Source: a virus
IMG/VR virus record: IMGVR_UViG_3300042485_001584
Coordinates: 1 to 36,198 of that record
DNA: 36,198 bases
Reading direction: 5' to 3' (one strand)
Position numbers and translations under genes: made by a program. Positions within the stretch are counted from its first letter, which is position 1; the number at the start of each line of letters is the position of its first letter. Below are positions 8,745 to 16,307 of the stretch, piece after piece. Under the pieces are notes generated by a model, which worked only from the letters and a program-made list of their open reading frames with translations, searched no databases and had not been told where the DNA came from.

Positions 8745-9425
8745 TTAGGACGCTGTTGCCCAAGGTGTAATTGTTACTGCTGCACCGACTGCAGTTGTTG
8801 CAGCATTGCCAGCAATTGATTGAGTCTTAATTGTTCCAGCAAGACCAGCAAGAGTTCCTGTTGCATTGATACCAGTGGTATCAGCAACTGAGAATCCTGT
8901 GCCTGAGATTGTAATGTTTCCAGAAGCACTAGCAGTTACTGTCCAAGAGCCAACTAGGGCTGCTGGTACGGCAACTGGAGACTCTGCTGCTGCAGTTCCT
9001 GCAAAGATTTGAACCTTTGTGCCAACTGGATAGTTAGTGTCTGCACTTGTTGCATAAACTACCGCAACTGTTGCACTTGTTGCGTTGATGCGTGTGATGT
9101 TAGTCTTAGAGTTTGCTGCTGCTGTTGCAGTTGTTACTGTAAGACCATTGTCTCTAAGAGCATCTTCTGCAAGTGCTGTTGTGAAGCCACGAACATCAGA
9201 AACCTGTACATAGTCAGTTGAACCTACTACGTCAGCACCTGTTGAACCTGCTGTGAACTGTGGGTATCCGCCCCAACCTGATTCAAGGTTGATGTGGTCT
9301 CCAAGTGTTAAATCTAGACGAGTTGTACGCACATCGTTTGGTTGTGGTGGCATGTTGCCCCACACCGCATCAATTGCGACTTCTCCTGCGGAATCAAGAA
9401 GATTCCCGTTGTTATTTGTTGCCAT
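8745..9425 (-). CDS. Putative virion decoration protein, Ala/Thr-rich beta protein
   Basis: 226 aa. Composition is dominated by A, T, G, V, S and N in short beta-strand patterns (SATVAVVYATSADT, SASGNITISGTGF), typical of exposed virion beta domains. A middle segment, FTTALAEDALRDNGLTV, resembles the AExxLxxxGL signature of PASTA-like repeats. There is no signal peptide. It is encoded in the late operon between a KTSC gene and two zinc-motif genes. A head-decoration or adhesion role is inferred from composition only. Confidence 0.7.
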   Translation of the reverse strand: MATNNNGNLLDSAGEVAIDAVWGNMPPQPNDVRTTRLDLTLGDHINLESGWGGYPQFTAGSTGADVVGSTDYVQVSDVRGFTTALAEDALRDNGLTVTTATAAANSKTNITRINATSATVAVVYATSADTNYPVGTKVQIFAGTAAAESPVAVPAALVGSWTVTASASGNITISGTGFSVADTTGINATGTLAGLAGTIKTQSIAGNAATTAVGAAVTITPWATAS

Positions 9426-9428
9426 TGT

Positions 9429-9662
9429 TTATATTTCCTCACATGTGTGGTTATCAAGTTGGTCCCTATAAAGAACCTCGTCACAGTCGCGACATCTGAA
9501 AAGACGAACGGTATCGAGTGCTTCGTGTAAAGAGTCCGAATGTTCGTTACCGTATTCGACCTGGGGTTGACTTAAAACTTCAGGGGGAAAGGGTCCTAGA
9601 GGCCTACTTGAACTTGCAGGAACGGGGTGTCCCTGTATTGCAAATTTTCTTATAAGTTTCAT
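9429..9662 (-). CDS. Small zinc-finger-like protein
   Basis: 77 aa. The C-terminal 25 residues carry a CxxC...HxC set (FRCRDCDEVL, then DNHTC) that could bind one zinc ion. The N-terminal 45 residues are Pro/Ser-rich and probably flexible. The start overlaps the stop of the upstream zinc-ribbon gene by 4 bases (ATGA), so translation is coupled. Function is unknown. Confidence 0.75.
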   Translation of the reverse strand: MKLIRKFAIQGHPVPASSSRPLGPFPPEVLSQPQVEYGNEHSDSLHEALDTVRLFRCRDCDEVLYRDQLDNHTCEEI

Positions 9663-9958
9663 TCTTCATCAGGCTCAACTGCTATTTTCTTTTTTGTGGC
9701 GGAAGGGGTTTCCTTTACAGGAGCCTCTTCTTCCTTATATGGAGGGATGTCAGTCTTTAGAATGTCAATTGCTTCTTGTTGAAAAGAATCTAAGGCATCG
9801 GATGTAACCAAGTTACCAGCGTCTCTTTGAGCATACAAAAATCCAGGTAGGCACTGACGGCAATACCAATATTGAACCGCGTTATTAACTTTATAAAGAT
9901 AAAAGCCTGGTTTGTTGCAGTTAACGCAAACAATTTCTAGCGTTTTTTTAGTTGCCAT
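9659..9958 (-). CDS. Zinc-ribbon protein
   Basis: 99 aa. Two CxxC knuckles, CVNC (about 11-14) and CRQC (about 33-36), separated by an aromatic-rich beta hairpin, predict a zinc ribbon. The C-terminal 35 residues are acidic, Pro- and Lys-containing and likely disordered. It overlaps the next gene by four bases. Small zinc ribbons of this kind are common in phage late operons; the specific role is unknown. Confidence 0.78.
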   Translation of the reverse strand: MATKKTLEIVCVNCNKPGFYLYKVNNAVQYWYCRQCLPGFLYAQRDAGNLVTSDALDSFQQEAIDILKTDIPPYKEEEAPVKETPSATKKKIAVEPDEE

Positions 9959-9975
9959 TTATTGCTCCTTAGTAA

Positions 9976-10239
9976 TTAACAATCCCACTTACGTAATGCT
10001 AGTGCCTTACGTGTTGGTTTTCCGTTTTTCTCCATTGGTCCTGGCATGCCACCCATACGTGCACAAAACGACTTACGACGTGATGCGTCTTTAGGTGAGC
10101 GTTGTGCTCTTTCTCTTGAAACAGGTGGCTTTAAATCTGAACCAGGATTCTCACGTTCGTAGGCTTTACGCCCCTTTTCGTTAAGACCGCCTTTTGGGTT
10201 CTTACCCTCTTTACGTTGCCACGCTGCTGATTTTGCCAT
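9976..10239 (-). CDS. DUF6321-like small basic protein
   Basis: 87 aa. It begins MAKSAAWQRKEGKNPKGGLN and continues with KGRKAYERENPG, then ASRRKSFCARMGGMPGPM and ends GKPTRKALALRKWDC. This order (AWxRKEGKNPxGGLN, GR, SFxARMxGMPGP, KPTR) matches the DUF6321 family as I remember it, which is widespread in phages and of unknown function. Strongly basic, so nucleic-acid contact is possible. Start and stop are close to neighbouring genes in the same operon. Confidence 0.82.
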   Translation of the reverse strand: MAKSAAWQRKEGKNPKGGLNEKGRKAYERENPGSDLKPPVSRERAQRSPKDASRRKSFCARMGGMPGPMEKNGKPTRKALALRKWDC

Positions 10240-10241
10240 TA

Positions 10242-10844
10242 CTACTTCTTTTTACCCGTTGCTCTTTTTGCTGGAGGTGGGGTTGAACTCTTTAAACTTA
10301 CGGCACGACCTGTCTTTGGGTCACGTCCTACGCGACCACCAGAAGCACTTGGTGTAGAAGTTACAGGAGGAGGTGTTGTATCTGGAACAGTTGGCATAGC
10401 AACTGGTGCTGGTGTTTCACGAGGAGCGTTAAACTTTCCACTCATGTCACCAATTTTAAACTCAGCAACTTTCCCGCTTTCACTTAACTGACCAATGCCA
10501 GCGAAGGCTGCTCCCATTTTTGCAATCTCATGTCCTTGAGTTAACCTTGTCATGCGTGTTTCGTGACGACGACCTGCTTTTTCAGAGGCTGCTTTTGCAG
10601 CAACTCCAGCATCTTGAAGTTCGCGAGTTTGTGAGTGCTTTACACCCATCTTCTCTAAGTCATAACCGTGTTGTCTTTCGGCACGAACACTAGATAAAAC
10701 GTGCTGTGCAACAATTGACTGTGCATTACCTTGAGAATTTTTTTTGCCTTCGATGCCTTTGTTAACAAGACCACCGATACGTGCAACAATGTCTGCTCCT
10801 GGTCCACCTGGGGGAGCACCGAACTGAATTTGATTTAGGGCCAT
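10242..10844 (-). CDS. Hypothetical virion-module protein with helical core and Pro-rich tail
   Basis: 200 aa. Residues of about 40-115 are helical and rich in Gln, His, Glu and Ala (SIVAQHVLSSVRAERQHG, RRHETRMTRLTQGHEIAKM). From about 140 the protein becomes Pro/Thr/Ala-rich and ends in Lys/Arg (PPPAKRATGKKK). No membrane segment. The layout suggests an elongated helical protein with a disordered basic tail. It follows a DUF2746-like membrane protein gene. No family is recognised. Confidence 0.7.
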   Translation of the reverse strand: MALNQIQFGAPPGGPGADIVARIGGLVNKGIEGKKNSQGNAQSIVAQHVLSSVRAERQHGYDLEKMGVKHSQTRELQDAGVAAKAASEKAGRRHETRMTRLTQGHEIAKMGAAFAGIGQLSESGKVAEFKIGDMSGKFNAPRETPAPVAMPTVPDTTPPPVTSTPSASGGRVGRDPKTGRAVSLKSSTPPPAKRATGKKK

Positions 10845-10858
10845 AAGAGTATTTTTCC

Positions 10859-11227
10859 CTACTTTGGCTGTATTTGTGTGTTAAGCGTCTTTATTGCTTC
10901 AAGTAAAATAACTTGATTCTGTTGGCGGACAATCTCTGCTTCTTCCATCTTACGTTCTAAGCGGTCTTGCCTGACCTCCATGCGGAAAACCATGTCTTTT
11001 ATAGACTTACCTCCATTGTGAGAGAGTTCGCCATCAAGTTTATTAAGACGAGCCATAACCCCTGGAACAGCATCTCTACCTTCAGAAGCCTCTTCCCCTT
11101 CCCAGTCTCTAATAAATTTTCCCCACGTTGCAAACAACTTATTAAGTTTGTTTATAAAGAACCCTAGAATTGCCCCGCCTCCTAACGCGATTCCAACAAG
11201 AATTGAAATAGTTTCTATCTTCGACAT
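10859..11227 (-). CDS. DUF2746-like membrane protein, possible holin-associated
   Basis: 122 aa. One N-terminal transmembrane segment (about 8-27, SILVGIALGGGAILGFFI) is followed by a cytoplasmic region with LDGELSHNGGKSIKDMVFRM and a C-terminal coiled coil. The same design, one membrane helix followed by a GGxSxxD motif and a coiled coil, is found in DUF2746-like proteins of actinobacterial phages, often near lysis genes. It lies next to two further small membrane proteins. A role in the lysis cassette is inferred. Confidence 0.75.
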   Translation of the reverse strand: MSKIETISILVGIALGGGAILGFFINKLNKLFATWGKFIRDWEGEEASEGRDAVPGVMARLNKLDGELSHNGGKSIKDMVFRMEVRQDRLERKMEEAEIVRQQNQVILLEAIKTLNTQIQPK

Positions 11228-11247
11228 TTCTAGGGTCCTTTTTGTAG

Positions 11248-11529
11248 TTACTTCTTTTTAACTGACTTTACTGGCTTTGTAGCAAGTTTTTTTGAAACTT
11301 CTTTTGCTGCAACTTCTGCAAGACGACCAAAGGCTGGGTCCTTCTTATTAGCCCAACGTAGTGCTGTTGGGATTAGTGAACCCCATAGAGCGTTTGCTAC
11401 GAGTAGCCATTCAGATTGTCCAAAGTCCAAAGGTGTTGCTGCGTTGCTTGTTTGCATAACAATCATTACTGCTGCAATTACTTGACCAAGTAAATTGCGT
11501 AAGTACGATTCGAGTGCTGCTTTATTCAT
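11248..11529 (-). CDS. Small holin-like membrane protein
   Basis: 93 aa from the ATG at 11529, which has AGGAG with a 6-base spacer. The ATG two codons earlier lies against the Shine-Dalgarno sequence and is unlikely to be used. There are two hydrophobic segments (LLGQVIAAVMIVMQ, and WLLVANALWGSLIPTALRW), then KKDPAFGR and a Lys/Ala-rich tail. The ANALWxxLxPxxLRWxNxKDPAFGR pattern recurs in small phage membrane proteins often annotated as holins. The position between other membrane proteins fits. The holin function is not proven. Confidence 0.72.
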   Translation of the reverse strand: MNKAALESYLRNLLGQVIAAVMIVMQTSNAATPLDFGQSEWLLVANALWGSLIPTALRWANKKDPAFGRLAEVAAKEVSKKLATKPVKSVKKK

Positions 11530-11569
11530 GTACATCTCCTAAATGTGTCAGATAGACACTATTGATATT

Positions 11570-11737
11570 TTAGTCGTCTTCTCGGTTTCTGATTGGGTAA
11601 GTGATAGCCCAAGCAAGAAGTGTTCCAACAATAGCGTAGCCAACAATGGTTTTGGCACTTCCATCAAGGACTACCCAGGCAATAAACATGCCTAAAAGTG
11701 TCCATAGTTGGTCAATCATGTCCTTAATTATTTTCAA
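11570..11737 (-). CDS. Small membrane protein with TTG start (holin-like)
   Basis: 55 aa. The proposed start is a TTG at 11737 that overlaps the stop of the large repeat protein as TTGA and has AGGAG nine bases upstream. An internal ATG at 11719 lacks a properly spaced site. Two membrane segments are clear: WTLLGMFIAWVVLDG and TIVGYAIVGTLLAWAI, followed by a short charged tail (RNREDD). With the next gene (11248-11529) and the DUF2746-like gene it forms a run of three membrane proteins. Holin or antiholin activity is plausible. Confidence 0.75.
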   Translation of the reverse strand: MKIIKDMIDQLWTLLGMFIAWVVLDGSAKTIVGYAIVGTLLAWAITYPIRNREDD

Positions 11738-14292
11738 GGTTTCCGTCTCCTAACACCTTTACTATCACCTGATGGACCTCCGCCACCAGAACTTCCTCCG
11801 CCACCAGTAGAACCACCAGTAGAACCAGCAGCACCTGCTGCAGCACCAACGGCGTTCATAGCAGCACCTGCTGCAACTACAGTGGCAACAACCATGTCAG
11901 TTGCTTCTTCACGTTCTTCTTCTGACATGTCAGCACCAATGCTGCCCAATGCAAGTAACACTTGACCTGGGTCTTCAAATAGTGCACCAATTAGTTCTGC
12001 GGGATTTTCTAGCACGACAAGTGCAGCAGCAACTTCTGCAGTAATTATGACAGCATTTCCATTTTCGTCAGTTCTAACATCAACAGGAGTTTCTGCTGGT
12101 AAGTCTTTAAACTCAATTCCAGCCTCTTGTATTTGTTCTGATGTAAGAGTTTCTCCTGCTGCAACAGATTCAACCAATGCTTCTGCAACAAGTTCTTTTT
12201 CTGCATTAGTAAGGTTTCCATCTGCAGCAAGTGCTTCTGATAAAGAGTTCACTTCTTCTTTAGAGATTTCGCCATCGGCATTTAAAGCATCAAGAACTTC
12301 ATCTGCATCAGCAGCAGATAACTTGCCATCAGAAAGAAGGTCATCAACAACAGCCTCTACCTCTTCGGCAGTAGTTTCTTCAGCAGGAGGTTCTTCTGCT
12401 GGTGGCTCTTCAGCAGGAGGTTCTTCTGCTGGTGGCTCTTCTGCTGGTGGCTCTTCAGCAGGAGGTTCTTCAGCAGGAGGTTCTTCTGCTGGTGGTTCTT
12501 CAGCAGGAGGTTCTTCTGCTGGTGGCTCTTCAGCAGGAGGTTCTTCTGCTGGTGGCTCTTCTGCTGGTGGCTCTTCAGCAGGAGGTTCTTCAGCAGGAGG
12601 TTCTTCTGCTGGTGGTTCTTCAGCAGGAGGTTCTTCAGCAGGAGGTTCTTCTGCTGGTGGTTCCTCAGCAGGAGGTTCTTCTGCTGGTGGCTCTTCTGCT
12701 GGTGGTTCCTCAGCAGGTGGCTCTTCAGCAGGAGGTTCCTCTGGTGTAGGCTCTGGCTCTGGTTCAGGAGCAGGAGGTTCAGGTGTTACAGGGTTTGGTT
12801 CTTGGGGTGTTGGTGGGGTTGGCTCTGGCTGTGGTTGTGGGAGTGGTTGTGGCTCTGGTTCTGGTGCGGGAGTGGGAGCGGGAGTGGGCGGAACGACTTG
12901 GGACTGCACAACTGAAGCAATTACGGCAACGGCAGAAGCGACTGTGGAAGTAGCGACCTCTGCTTTAACAACTGCTACATCTGCTAACGTACTGGCAGTA
13001 GCAACTGCTACTTCTTTTGTCGATTGGAGAGTGCTTAGTGTTTGAGTTTCTGCTGTTAGTGTGGTCTGAGTTGTTGCAAGTGCTGTCTCTGCTGTTGTTT
13101 TCACTTCTGTAAGAGACGTAAGCACAGCAACTTCAACCGCTTTAACTTCTGTTTTATCAGCGACTACTGCTGTTTGGCTTTCAATTTGAGCCGTTAAAGT
13201 TTCATTGGTTACATTAGTCATTGGCTTTACTGCTTGACCTGCTGCTTCACGAACACCAATACGAGGACCGTTATGCAGTTGTGTTGTGTTTCCCGCAACG
13301 GTTCCTACACCAGTCCATTCCCCTGTTGTTGGATTGACTGTCATCTTCCAATTTACATTTGTAATAGGGCTATTTGGGTCTGCAAATCTATGTAGATTCC
13401 AGTCAACTTCTAGAGTAGTTTCAGTAGTCTTTACTACTGTAGATGAGTTAGGTCCAGCACTTTGAAAGTCGCTACCAAAGACTGAGATATGTGCTCCTGC
13501 TGGAAAATCCCACCAGTTATAGTCGCCATTACCAAAGGTAATAGTTGCTTTTGAAGTCACATAAATTTGGCTGTTTGTTCCTTGACCTTCATAAACTGTG
13601 TTACCCATTTTTATGTCAAAAGGCGTGTTAATTTTTGTAAAGCCGTCGTACATGACTGGAAGCGTTGTTGTAGTAACTGTTGGGGTTTCAGGAGCAACAG
13701 GGGCTACATAGCCTTCGGTTGTATAGGTTTTGCTATCTGAAGGGGTATTCTGAAGAGCGGTCAGTGTAGTTTGAGCATTAGTTAGGTTAGTTGTTGCAAC
13801 TGCTACTACTGCTGTTTGTGACTCAACTGCTGCTGTGGCTGTAGCAACAACTGCGGTTGCAGTAGTAACGTCCTGCGTTACTACGGCTACTACTGCTGTT
13901 TGTGACTCAACTGCTGCTACTGCGGTCACTGCTACGGCTGTTGCTGATTCTGCAGCGACTACAGCAGTCTTTGCTTCTACTACAGCAGTTTGTGCTGTCT
14001 CAACAGCAGCAACTACAGTAGGTTCTGCAACAACAGAAGGAGCAGCAGTTGTGGTTGCTGTATTGAGGGTTGATGCTGCTGCTGTTACTTCTGTGTTAGC
14101 ACTGACTATTTTTTCTTGAGCAACTGCTATAACGGCTGTTGCTGTATCGATTTGAGCAAGAACTGTATCCGATGCAGGAGTAGTTTGAACTACTACAGGT
14201 TCTTCTGCAGAAGCGGTATCAATACCTAAAATGGAGTAGATAAATACAAATAGGGCGGTAGTAAAAAATACCGCGATTGCTCTCTTCAGCAA
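11734..14292 (-). CDS. Large secreted protein with PPAEE repeats, possible cell-surface binding protein
   Basis: 852 aa from a TTG at 14292 with GAGGGAG eight bases upstream. A signal peptide is clear (basic MLKR, then a hydrophobic core, with likely cleavage after TASA near residue 29). Residues of about 45-200 are Ala/Val/Thr-rich degenerate repeats (ESQTAVVAVAT). Residues of about 210-355 form a beta domain with ITFGNGDYNWWDFPAG. Another Ala/Thr-rich helical region follows. A Pro-rich linker leads to 24 consecutive PPAEE units, then an acidic helical region with EF-hand-like phrasing (LSDGKLSAADADEVL, ADGEISKEEV), and a Gly/Ser-rich tail ending in basic residues. The spacer-like repeat and export signal suggest a cell-wall-spanning or surface protein. 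Presence in the virion is possible but unproven. Confidence 0.85.
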   Translation of the reverse strand: MLKRAIAVFFTTALFVFIYSILGIDTASAEEPVVVQTTPASDTVLAQIDTATAVIAVAQEKIVSANTEVTAAASTLNTATTTAAPSVVAEPTVVAAVETAQTAVVEAKTAVVAAESATAVAVTAVAAVESQTAVVAVVTQDVTTATAVVATATAAVESQTAVVAVATTNLTNAQTTLTALQNTPSDSKTYTTEGYVAPVAPETPTVTTTTLPVMYDGFTKINTPFDIKMGNTVYEGQGTNSQIYVTSKATITFGNGDYNWWDFPAGAHISVFGSDFQSAGPNSSTVVKTTETTLEVDWNLHRFADPNSPITNVNWKMTVNPTTGEWTGVGTVAGNTTQLHNGPRIGVREAAGQAVKPMTNVTNETLTAQIESQTAVVADKTEVKAVEVAVLTSLTEVKTTAETALATTQTTLTAETQTLSTLQSTKEVAVATASTLADVAVVKAEVATSTVASAVAVIASVVQSQVVPPTPAPTPAPEPEPQPLPQPQPEPTPPTPQEPNPVTPEPPAPEPEPEPTPEEPPAEEPPAEEPPAEEPPAEEPPAEEPPAEEPPAEEPPAEEPPAEEPPAEEPPAEEPPAEEPPAEEPPAEEPPAEEPPAEEPPAEEPPAEEPPAEEPPAEEPPAEEPPAEEPPAEEPPAEETTAEEVEAVVDDLLSDGKLSAADADEVLDALNADGEISKEEVNSLSEALAADGNLTNAEKELVAEALVESVAAGETLTSEQIQEAGIEFKDLPAETPVDVRTDENGNAVIITAEVAAALVVLENPAELIGALFEDPGQVLLALGSIGADMSEEEREEATDMVVATVVAAGAAMNAVGAAAGAAGSTGGSTGGGGSSGGGGPSGDSKGVRRRKP
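12376..12735 (-). repeat. 15-bp tandem repeat coding PPAEE, 24 units
   Basis: Twenty-four contiguous 15-bp units, all encoding Pro-Pro-Ala-Glu-Glu, in two main codon versions (plus-strand TTCTTCAGCAGGAGG and CTCTTCTGCTGGTGG types). The order of versions repeats with a 120-bp period: the segment starting at 12376 is matched by the one starting at 12496 for about 140 bases. This indicates expansion by slippage or unequal recombination of an eight-unit block after the unit versions diverged. Confidence 0.95.
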
Positions 14293-14380
14293 TTAAAAAA
14301 CTCCCTCGACTAATGTGCGTAGTGTCGAGTTAGTGCTAAGAATTAAGTTACATATTGTGTAAGTTAGAACCTAATTGAAG

Positions 14381-14420
14381 CAAAAAAATAACTTGTAGGT
14401 GAGTTAAACCTACAAGTTAT
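14381..14420 (-). terminator. Rho-independent terminator after lipoprotein gene
   Basis: A perfect 13-bp stem (14388-14400 with 14408-14420, core AACTTGTAGGT/ACCTACAAGTT) and a 7-nt loop is followed on the minus strand by a run of seven T. It lies six bases downstream of the 14426-14710 stop and ahead of the large repeat-protein gene. The combination of stem and U-tract is the strongest terminator in the window. Confidence 0.92.
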
Positions 14421-14425
14421 TTAAA

Positions 14426-14710
14426 TTAACCTTGTGGGGTTGGTAACGGAATTGGTTCTGGAGTGTCTACGCTATCTTCACTCCATGCATCTGGAATATC
14501 TTGTGGTGCATTTGGGTCTACATCGTCTATAGGATTTTCAATAGTGGTCTGACCATTGTTTCCATTTGGAAGACTTGTTCCAGGACCATTATTAAAAGTG
14601 TTGTCGTGTACATCGACTGGGACTGTTATGTCCATAGGGGCATTCATTGAACACCCAGTTAATAGGGGTAGAACTAATAGGGGTATAACTAATTTCGGGT
14701 TTATAGTCAT
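14426..14710 (-). CDS. Small phage lipoprotein
   Basis: 94 aa. The N-terminus has the lipoprotein pattern: basic start, hydrophobic core (LVIPLLVLPLL) and lipobox LLTGC with C20 as the lipid-bearing residue. The mature part is acidic and rich in Asn, Pro and Asp, without recognisable domain. It would be anchored to the outside of the cytoplasmic membrane. Phage lipoproteins of this size act in superinfection exclusion or lysis; which applies here is unknown. It forms a unit bounded by hairpins on both sides. Confidence 0.82.
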   Translation of the reverse strand: MTINPKLVIPLLVLPLLTGCSMNAPMDITVPVDVHDNTFNNGPGTSLPNGNNGQTTIENPIDDVDPNAPQDIPDAWSEDSVDTPEPIPLPTPQG

Positions 14711-14773
14711 AGCAGCAGAATAACCTGACTAAATGACTTGAGTCAACTGCCTTGGCAAAAGAAGTATGATAAT

Positions 14774-14856
14774 CTTTTAGTGCTTCCGCTAAAAGAAGTT
14801 AGGTCCTTGGTTTTTCGGCGTGCTTATACGTCTTTCGGGGAGAAACCAGGGACCTA
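14774..14856 (-). terminator. Double hairpin between two late genes
   Basis: A 14-bp stem with one G-U pair joins 14800-14813 (TAGGTCCTTGGTTT) and 14843-14856 (AAACCAGGGACCTA), with a 29-nt loop, immediately after the 14858-15133 stop. Further on, CTTTTAG (14774-14780) pairs with CTAAAAG (14789-14795). No clean U-tract follows the large stem, but a CTTCTTTT run lies between the two. It probably acts as a terminator or RNA-processing site. Confidence 0.65.
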
Positions 14857-14857
14857 T

Positions 14858-15133
14858 TTAAAAGCCACCGCTTCCACCAACGTCACCAGCACCTAGGGAA
14901 CCAGAGGCATCTCCTGTTACTGAAGCACCCCTGTCTGAGTCTGAGACGGGTGGGTTTTGAACGGTAGTTAAGTATCCACCGTAACCACTTGTTGAGTTTG
15001 TAGATGTGGGATACATTCCCCAATAGAAACCATTACCAACAAACCCTGTACCAGAGTTCATTAAACCTCTTCGTCGAATATTTTCTTCTTCTGCAACCGC
15101 TTGAGCAAATTGAGAGTTACTTAGGTTACTCAT
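14858..15133 (-). CDS. Gly/Ser/Asn-rich hypothetical protein
   Basis: 91 aa. The N-terminal helix (NLSNSQFAQAVAEEENIRRRG) is followed by a flexible Gly/Tyr/Ser/Thr-rich region and a tail of Gly, Ser, Asp and Ala (DASGSLGAGDVGGSGGF). No cysteine and no membrane segment. The start overlaps the preceding stop by four bases (ATGA). Composition suggests a disordered or virion-associated peptide. Not recognised. Confidence 0.68.
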   Translation of the reverse strand: MSNLSNSQFAQAVAEEENIRRRGLMNSGTGFVGNGFYWGMYPTSTNSTSGYGGYLTTVQNPPVSDSDRGASVTGDASGSLGAGDVGGSGGF

Positions 15134-15312
15134 AGAGAAGCCATAGCGGGATGAAGGATTGAGTCTGGGTCTTCAATAGATAAAGCAGCCTTCTTTAAAG
15201 AAGGTCCAAATTCTTTAGCATGATGTCCGCAAAAAAGAAGTTCTCCGTTTAGAAGAGTAAACCGCACCATAGCAGCAGCAGAACAACGGTCACAACGGTC
15301 ATTTGCGTTCAT
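15130..15312 (-). CDS. DUF7455-like zinc-binding protein
   Basis: 60 aa. The CDRC (8-11) and FCGHH (27-31) motifs with LLNGELLFCGHHAKEF between and after them match a small domain I know from actinobacteria and their phages (DUF7455-like, CDRCxAxAxVR...GELLFCGHH). It should bind one zinc through two Cys pairs or Cys and His residues. Function is unknown. Its start overlaps the HNH gene stop by one base. This is one of the better hints of an actinobacterial host. Confidence 0.8.
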   Translation of the reverse strand: MNANDRCDRCSAAAMVRFTLLNGELLFCGHHAKEFGPSLKKAALSIEDPDSILHPAMASL

Positions 15313-15596
15313 TATTTCTTCTTTCTGTTTTGGTTGCCCTTGCCAATATTTTTACTTGCAGACATTACCTTAAGGTTAGATGAAGACTCATTCTTATGGT
15401 TGTTATCTGAATGGTCAACGTGCTCCTTCTTGCTAAGTTTTCTTCCTAAAGAAGTTTCTTTTTTGTGGCGGGCAGCATTAGTTGAAGTTGTTTTCTGACT
15501 CTTAGGGTCATACTTAACCACAATAGAGCGTCCACCATTTTGCTTAGAACCTTTGTAGGGTCCATAAACTTTTGGCTTCTTACTTGGAAGAGTCAT
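15312..15596 (-). CDS. HNH endonuclease-like protein
   Basis: 94 aa from the ATG at 15596, chosen because the longer frame would start inside the endolysin gene. The core reads LSKKEHVDHSDNNHKNESSSNL, given here in parts: EHVDH, then NNHKN, then SSSNLKVMS. The pattern xVDHxDxNxxN...NLxxLS is the HNH (His-Asn-His/Asn) metal-finger nuclease signature. The N- and C-termini are strongly basic (KKPKVYGPYKG, GNQNRKKK). Small HNH proteins are common in phages, either as packaging cofactors or as homing nucleases. Its placement after the endolysin gene and away from terL makes a specific role unclear. Confidence 0.8.
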   Translation of the reverse strand: MTLPSKKPKVYGPYKGSKQNGGRSIVVKYDPKSQKTTSTNAARHKKETSLGRKLSKKEHVDHSDNNHKNESSSNLKVMSASKNIGKGNQNRKKK

Positions 15597-15597
15597 G

Positions 15598-16146
15598 CTA
15601 CTTACCGCATGTAGGACATTTGTCAGAGGTTGGTGCTGCTCCTGTTGCTTTAAACTTAGGACGACCAAATCCAACAATTGAAATCATTACTCCAGCCTTG
15701 TTCTTTTTAAAGGCGCGGAGTTGTTTACAGACTTCTCCGCCATTTCTTTGGCTTCCAGATTTCTTCGATGACGTATTGCCTTCGATACACCAAACAGTCC
15801 CATCTTCATTGTCCTTTACAACTATACCTACGTGAGAAATTCTATCGACACCATCTGAGGGAAAATCAAAATAGACGACATCACCTGGTTCTGGGTCTGC
15901 AACATCTCCATCAATCCATGCACCAGCCTTTTTGAAAGCCTGTGCACCACCTGGAGTGTAAACAGTATTAGGAATCTTTACTCCCGCTTCATTTGCACAC
16001 CAGTTAACAAATGAACCACACCATGGTTGAAAGTTAGCCTTTGTATAAGCACCGTACTTTGTCTCGTTGTCTTTAGGACCTTCAATGGTTCCTAACTCTG
16101 CTTTAGCAACTTCAATAAAACGTGCTGCTGTTCCTTGGTCTGCCAT
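15598..16146 (-). CDS. Endolysin with CHAP domain (peptidoglycan amidase/endopeptidase)
   Basis: 182 aa. A CHAP domain covers about residues 8-155. The catalytic cysteine lies in PWCGSFVNWC (C43), the histidine in ISHVGIV (H105) and the third polar residue in CIEGNTS (E122 or N124). The GDVVYFDF strand before the His region is also typical. A short C-terminal tail ends CPTCGK, which may bind metal with another protein or subunit. There is no signal peptide, so export would depend on a holin. It would cut peptidoglycan at lysis. The start overlaps the stop of the upstream membrane gene as TAATG, linking it to the lysis cassette. Confidence 0.9.
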   Translation of the reverse strand: MADQGTAARFIEVAKAELGTIEGPKDNETKYGAYTKANFQPWCGSFVNWCANEAGVKIPNTVYTPGGAQAFKKAGAWIDGDVADPEPGDVVYFDFPSDGVDRISHVGIVVKDNEDGTVWCIEGNTSSKKSGSQRNGGEVCKQLRAFKKNKAGVMISIVGFGRPKFKATGAAPTSDKCPTCGK

Positions 16147-16307
16147 TACTTCTTCTCCTTACAAGAGCAGTCAACTTTGTTTTTTAGTCGGTAGTGCTGG
16201 TAAGCCATAAGAAGATTCCAGCCAAACATAAGTACCATAAGGAACCACATCGTTTCCATCTCAGTGATTCCAGAACCTGCTGTAATTACTGGGTGGTCGT
16301 GGTTCAT
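16146..16307 (-). CDS. Small single-pass membrane protein in lysis cassette
   Basis: 53 aa. It starts ATGA-overlapped with the previous gene (ATG at 16307, upstream TGA at 16304-16306) and ends TAATG-overlapped with the endolysin start. One membrane helix, WFLMVLMFGWNLLMAY, is followed by a basic tail with CSCKEKK. The tight coupling on both sides and position just before the endolysin make it a holin candidate, although single-pass holins are usually a little longer. Confidence 0.78.
   Translation of the reverse strand: MNHDHPVITAGSGITEMETMWFLMVLMFGWNLLMAYQHYRLKNKVDCSCKEKK

Noticed and set aside
12376-12735. Repeat array as a possible CRISPR
   Set aside because: The 15-bp units are contiguous without spacers and are translated as PPAEE.
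12047-13045. Plus-strand frame of 332 codons rich in Gly-Gly-Ser-Ser-Ala
   Set aside because: It is the antisense reading of the PPAEE repeat. The minus frame has a signal peptide, a ribosome-binding site and far greater length.
13835-14119. Plus-strand Ala/Thr/Val-rich frame
   Set aside because: It is the antisense reading of the degenerate repeats in the secreted protein.
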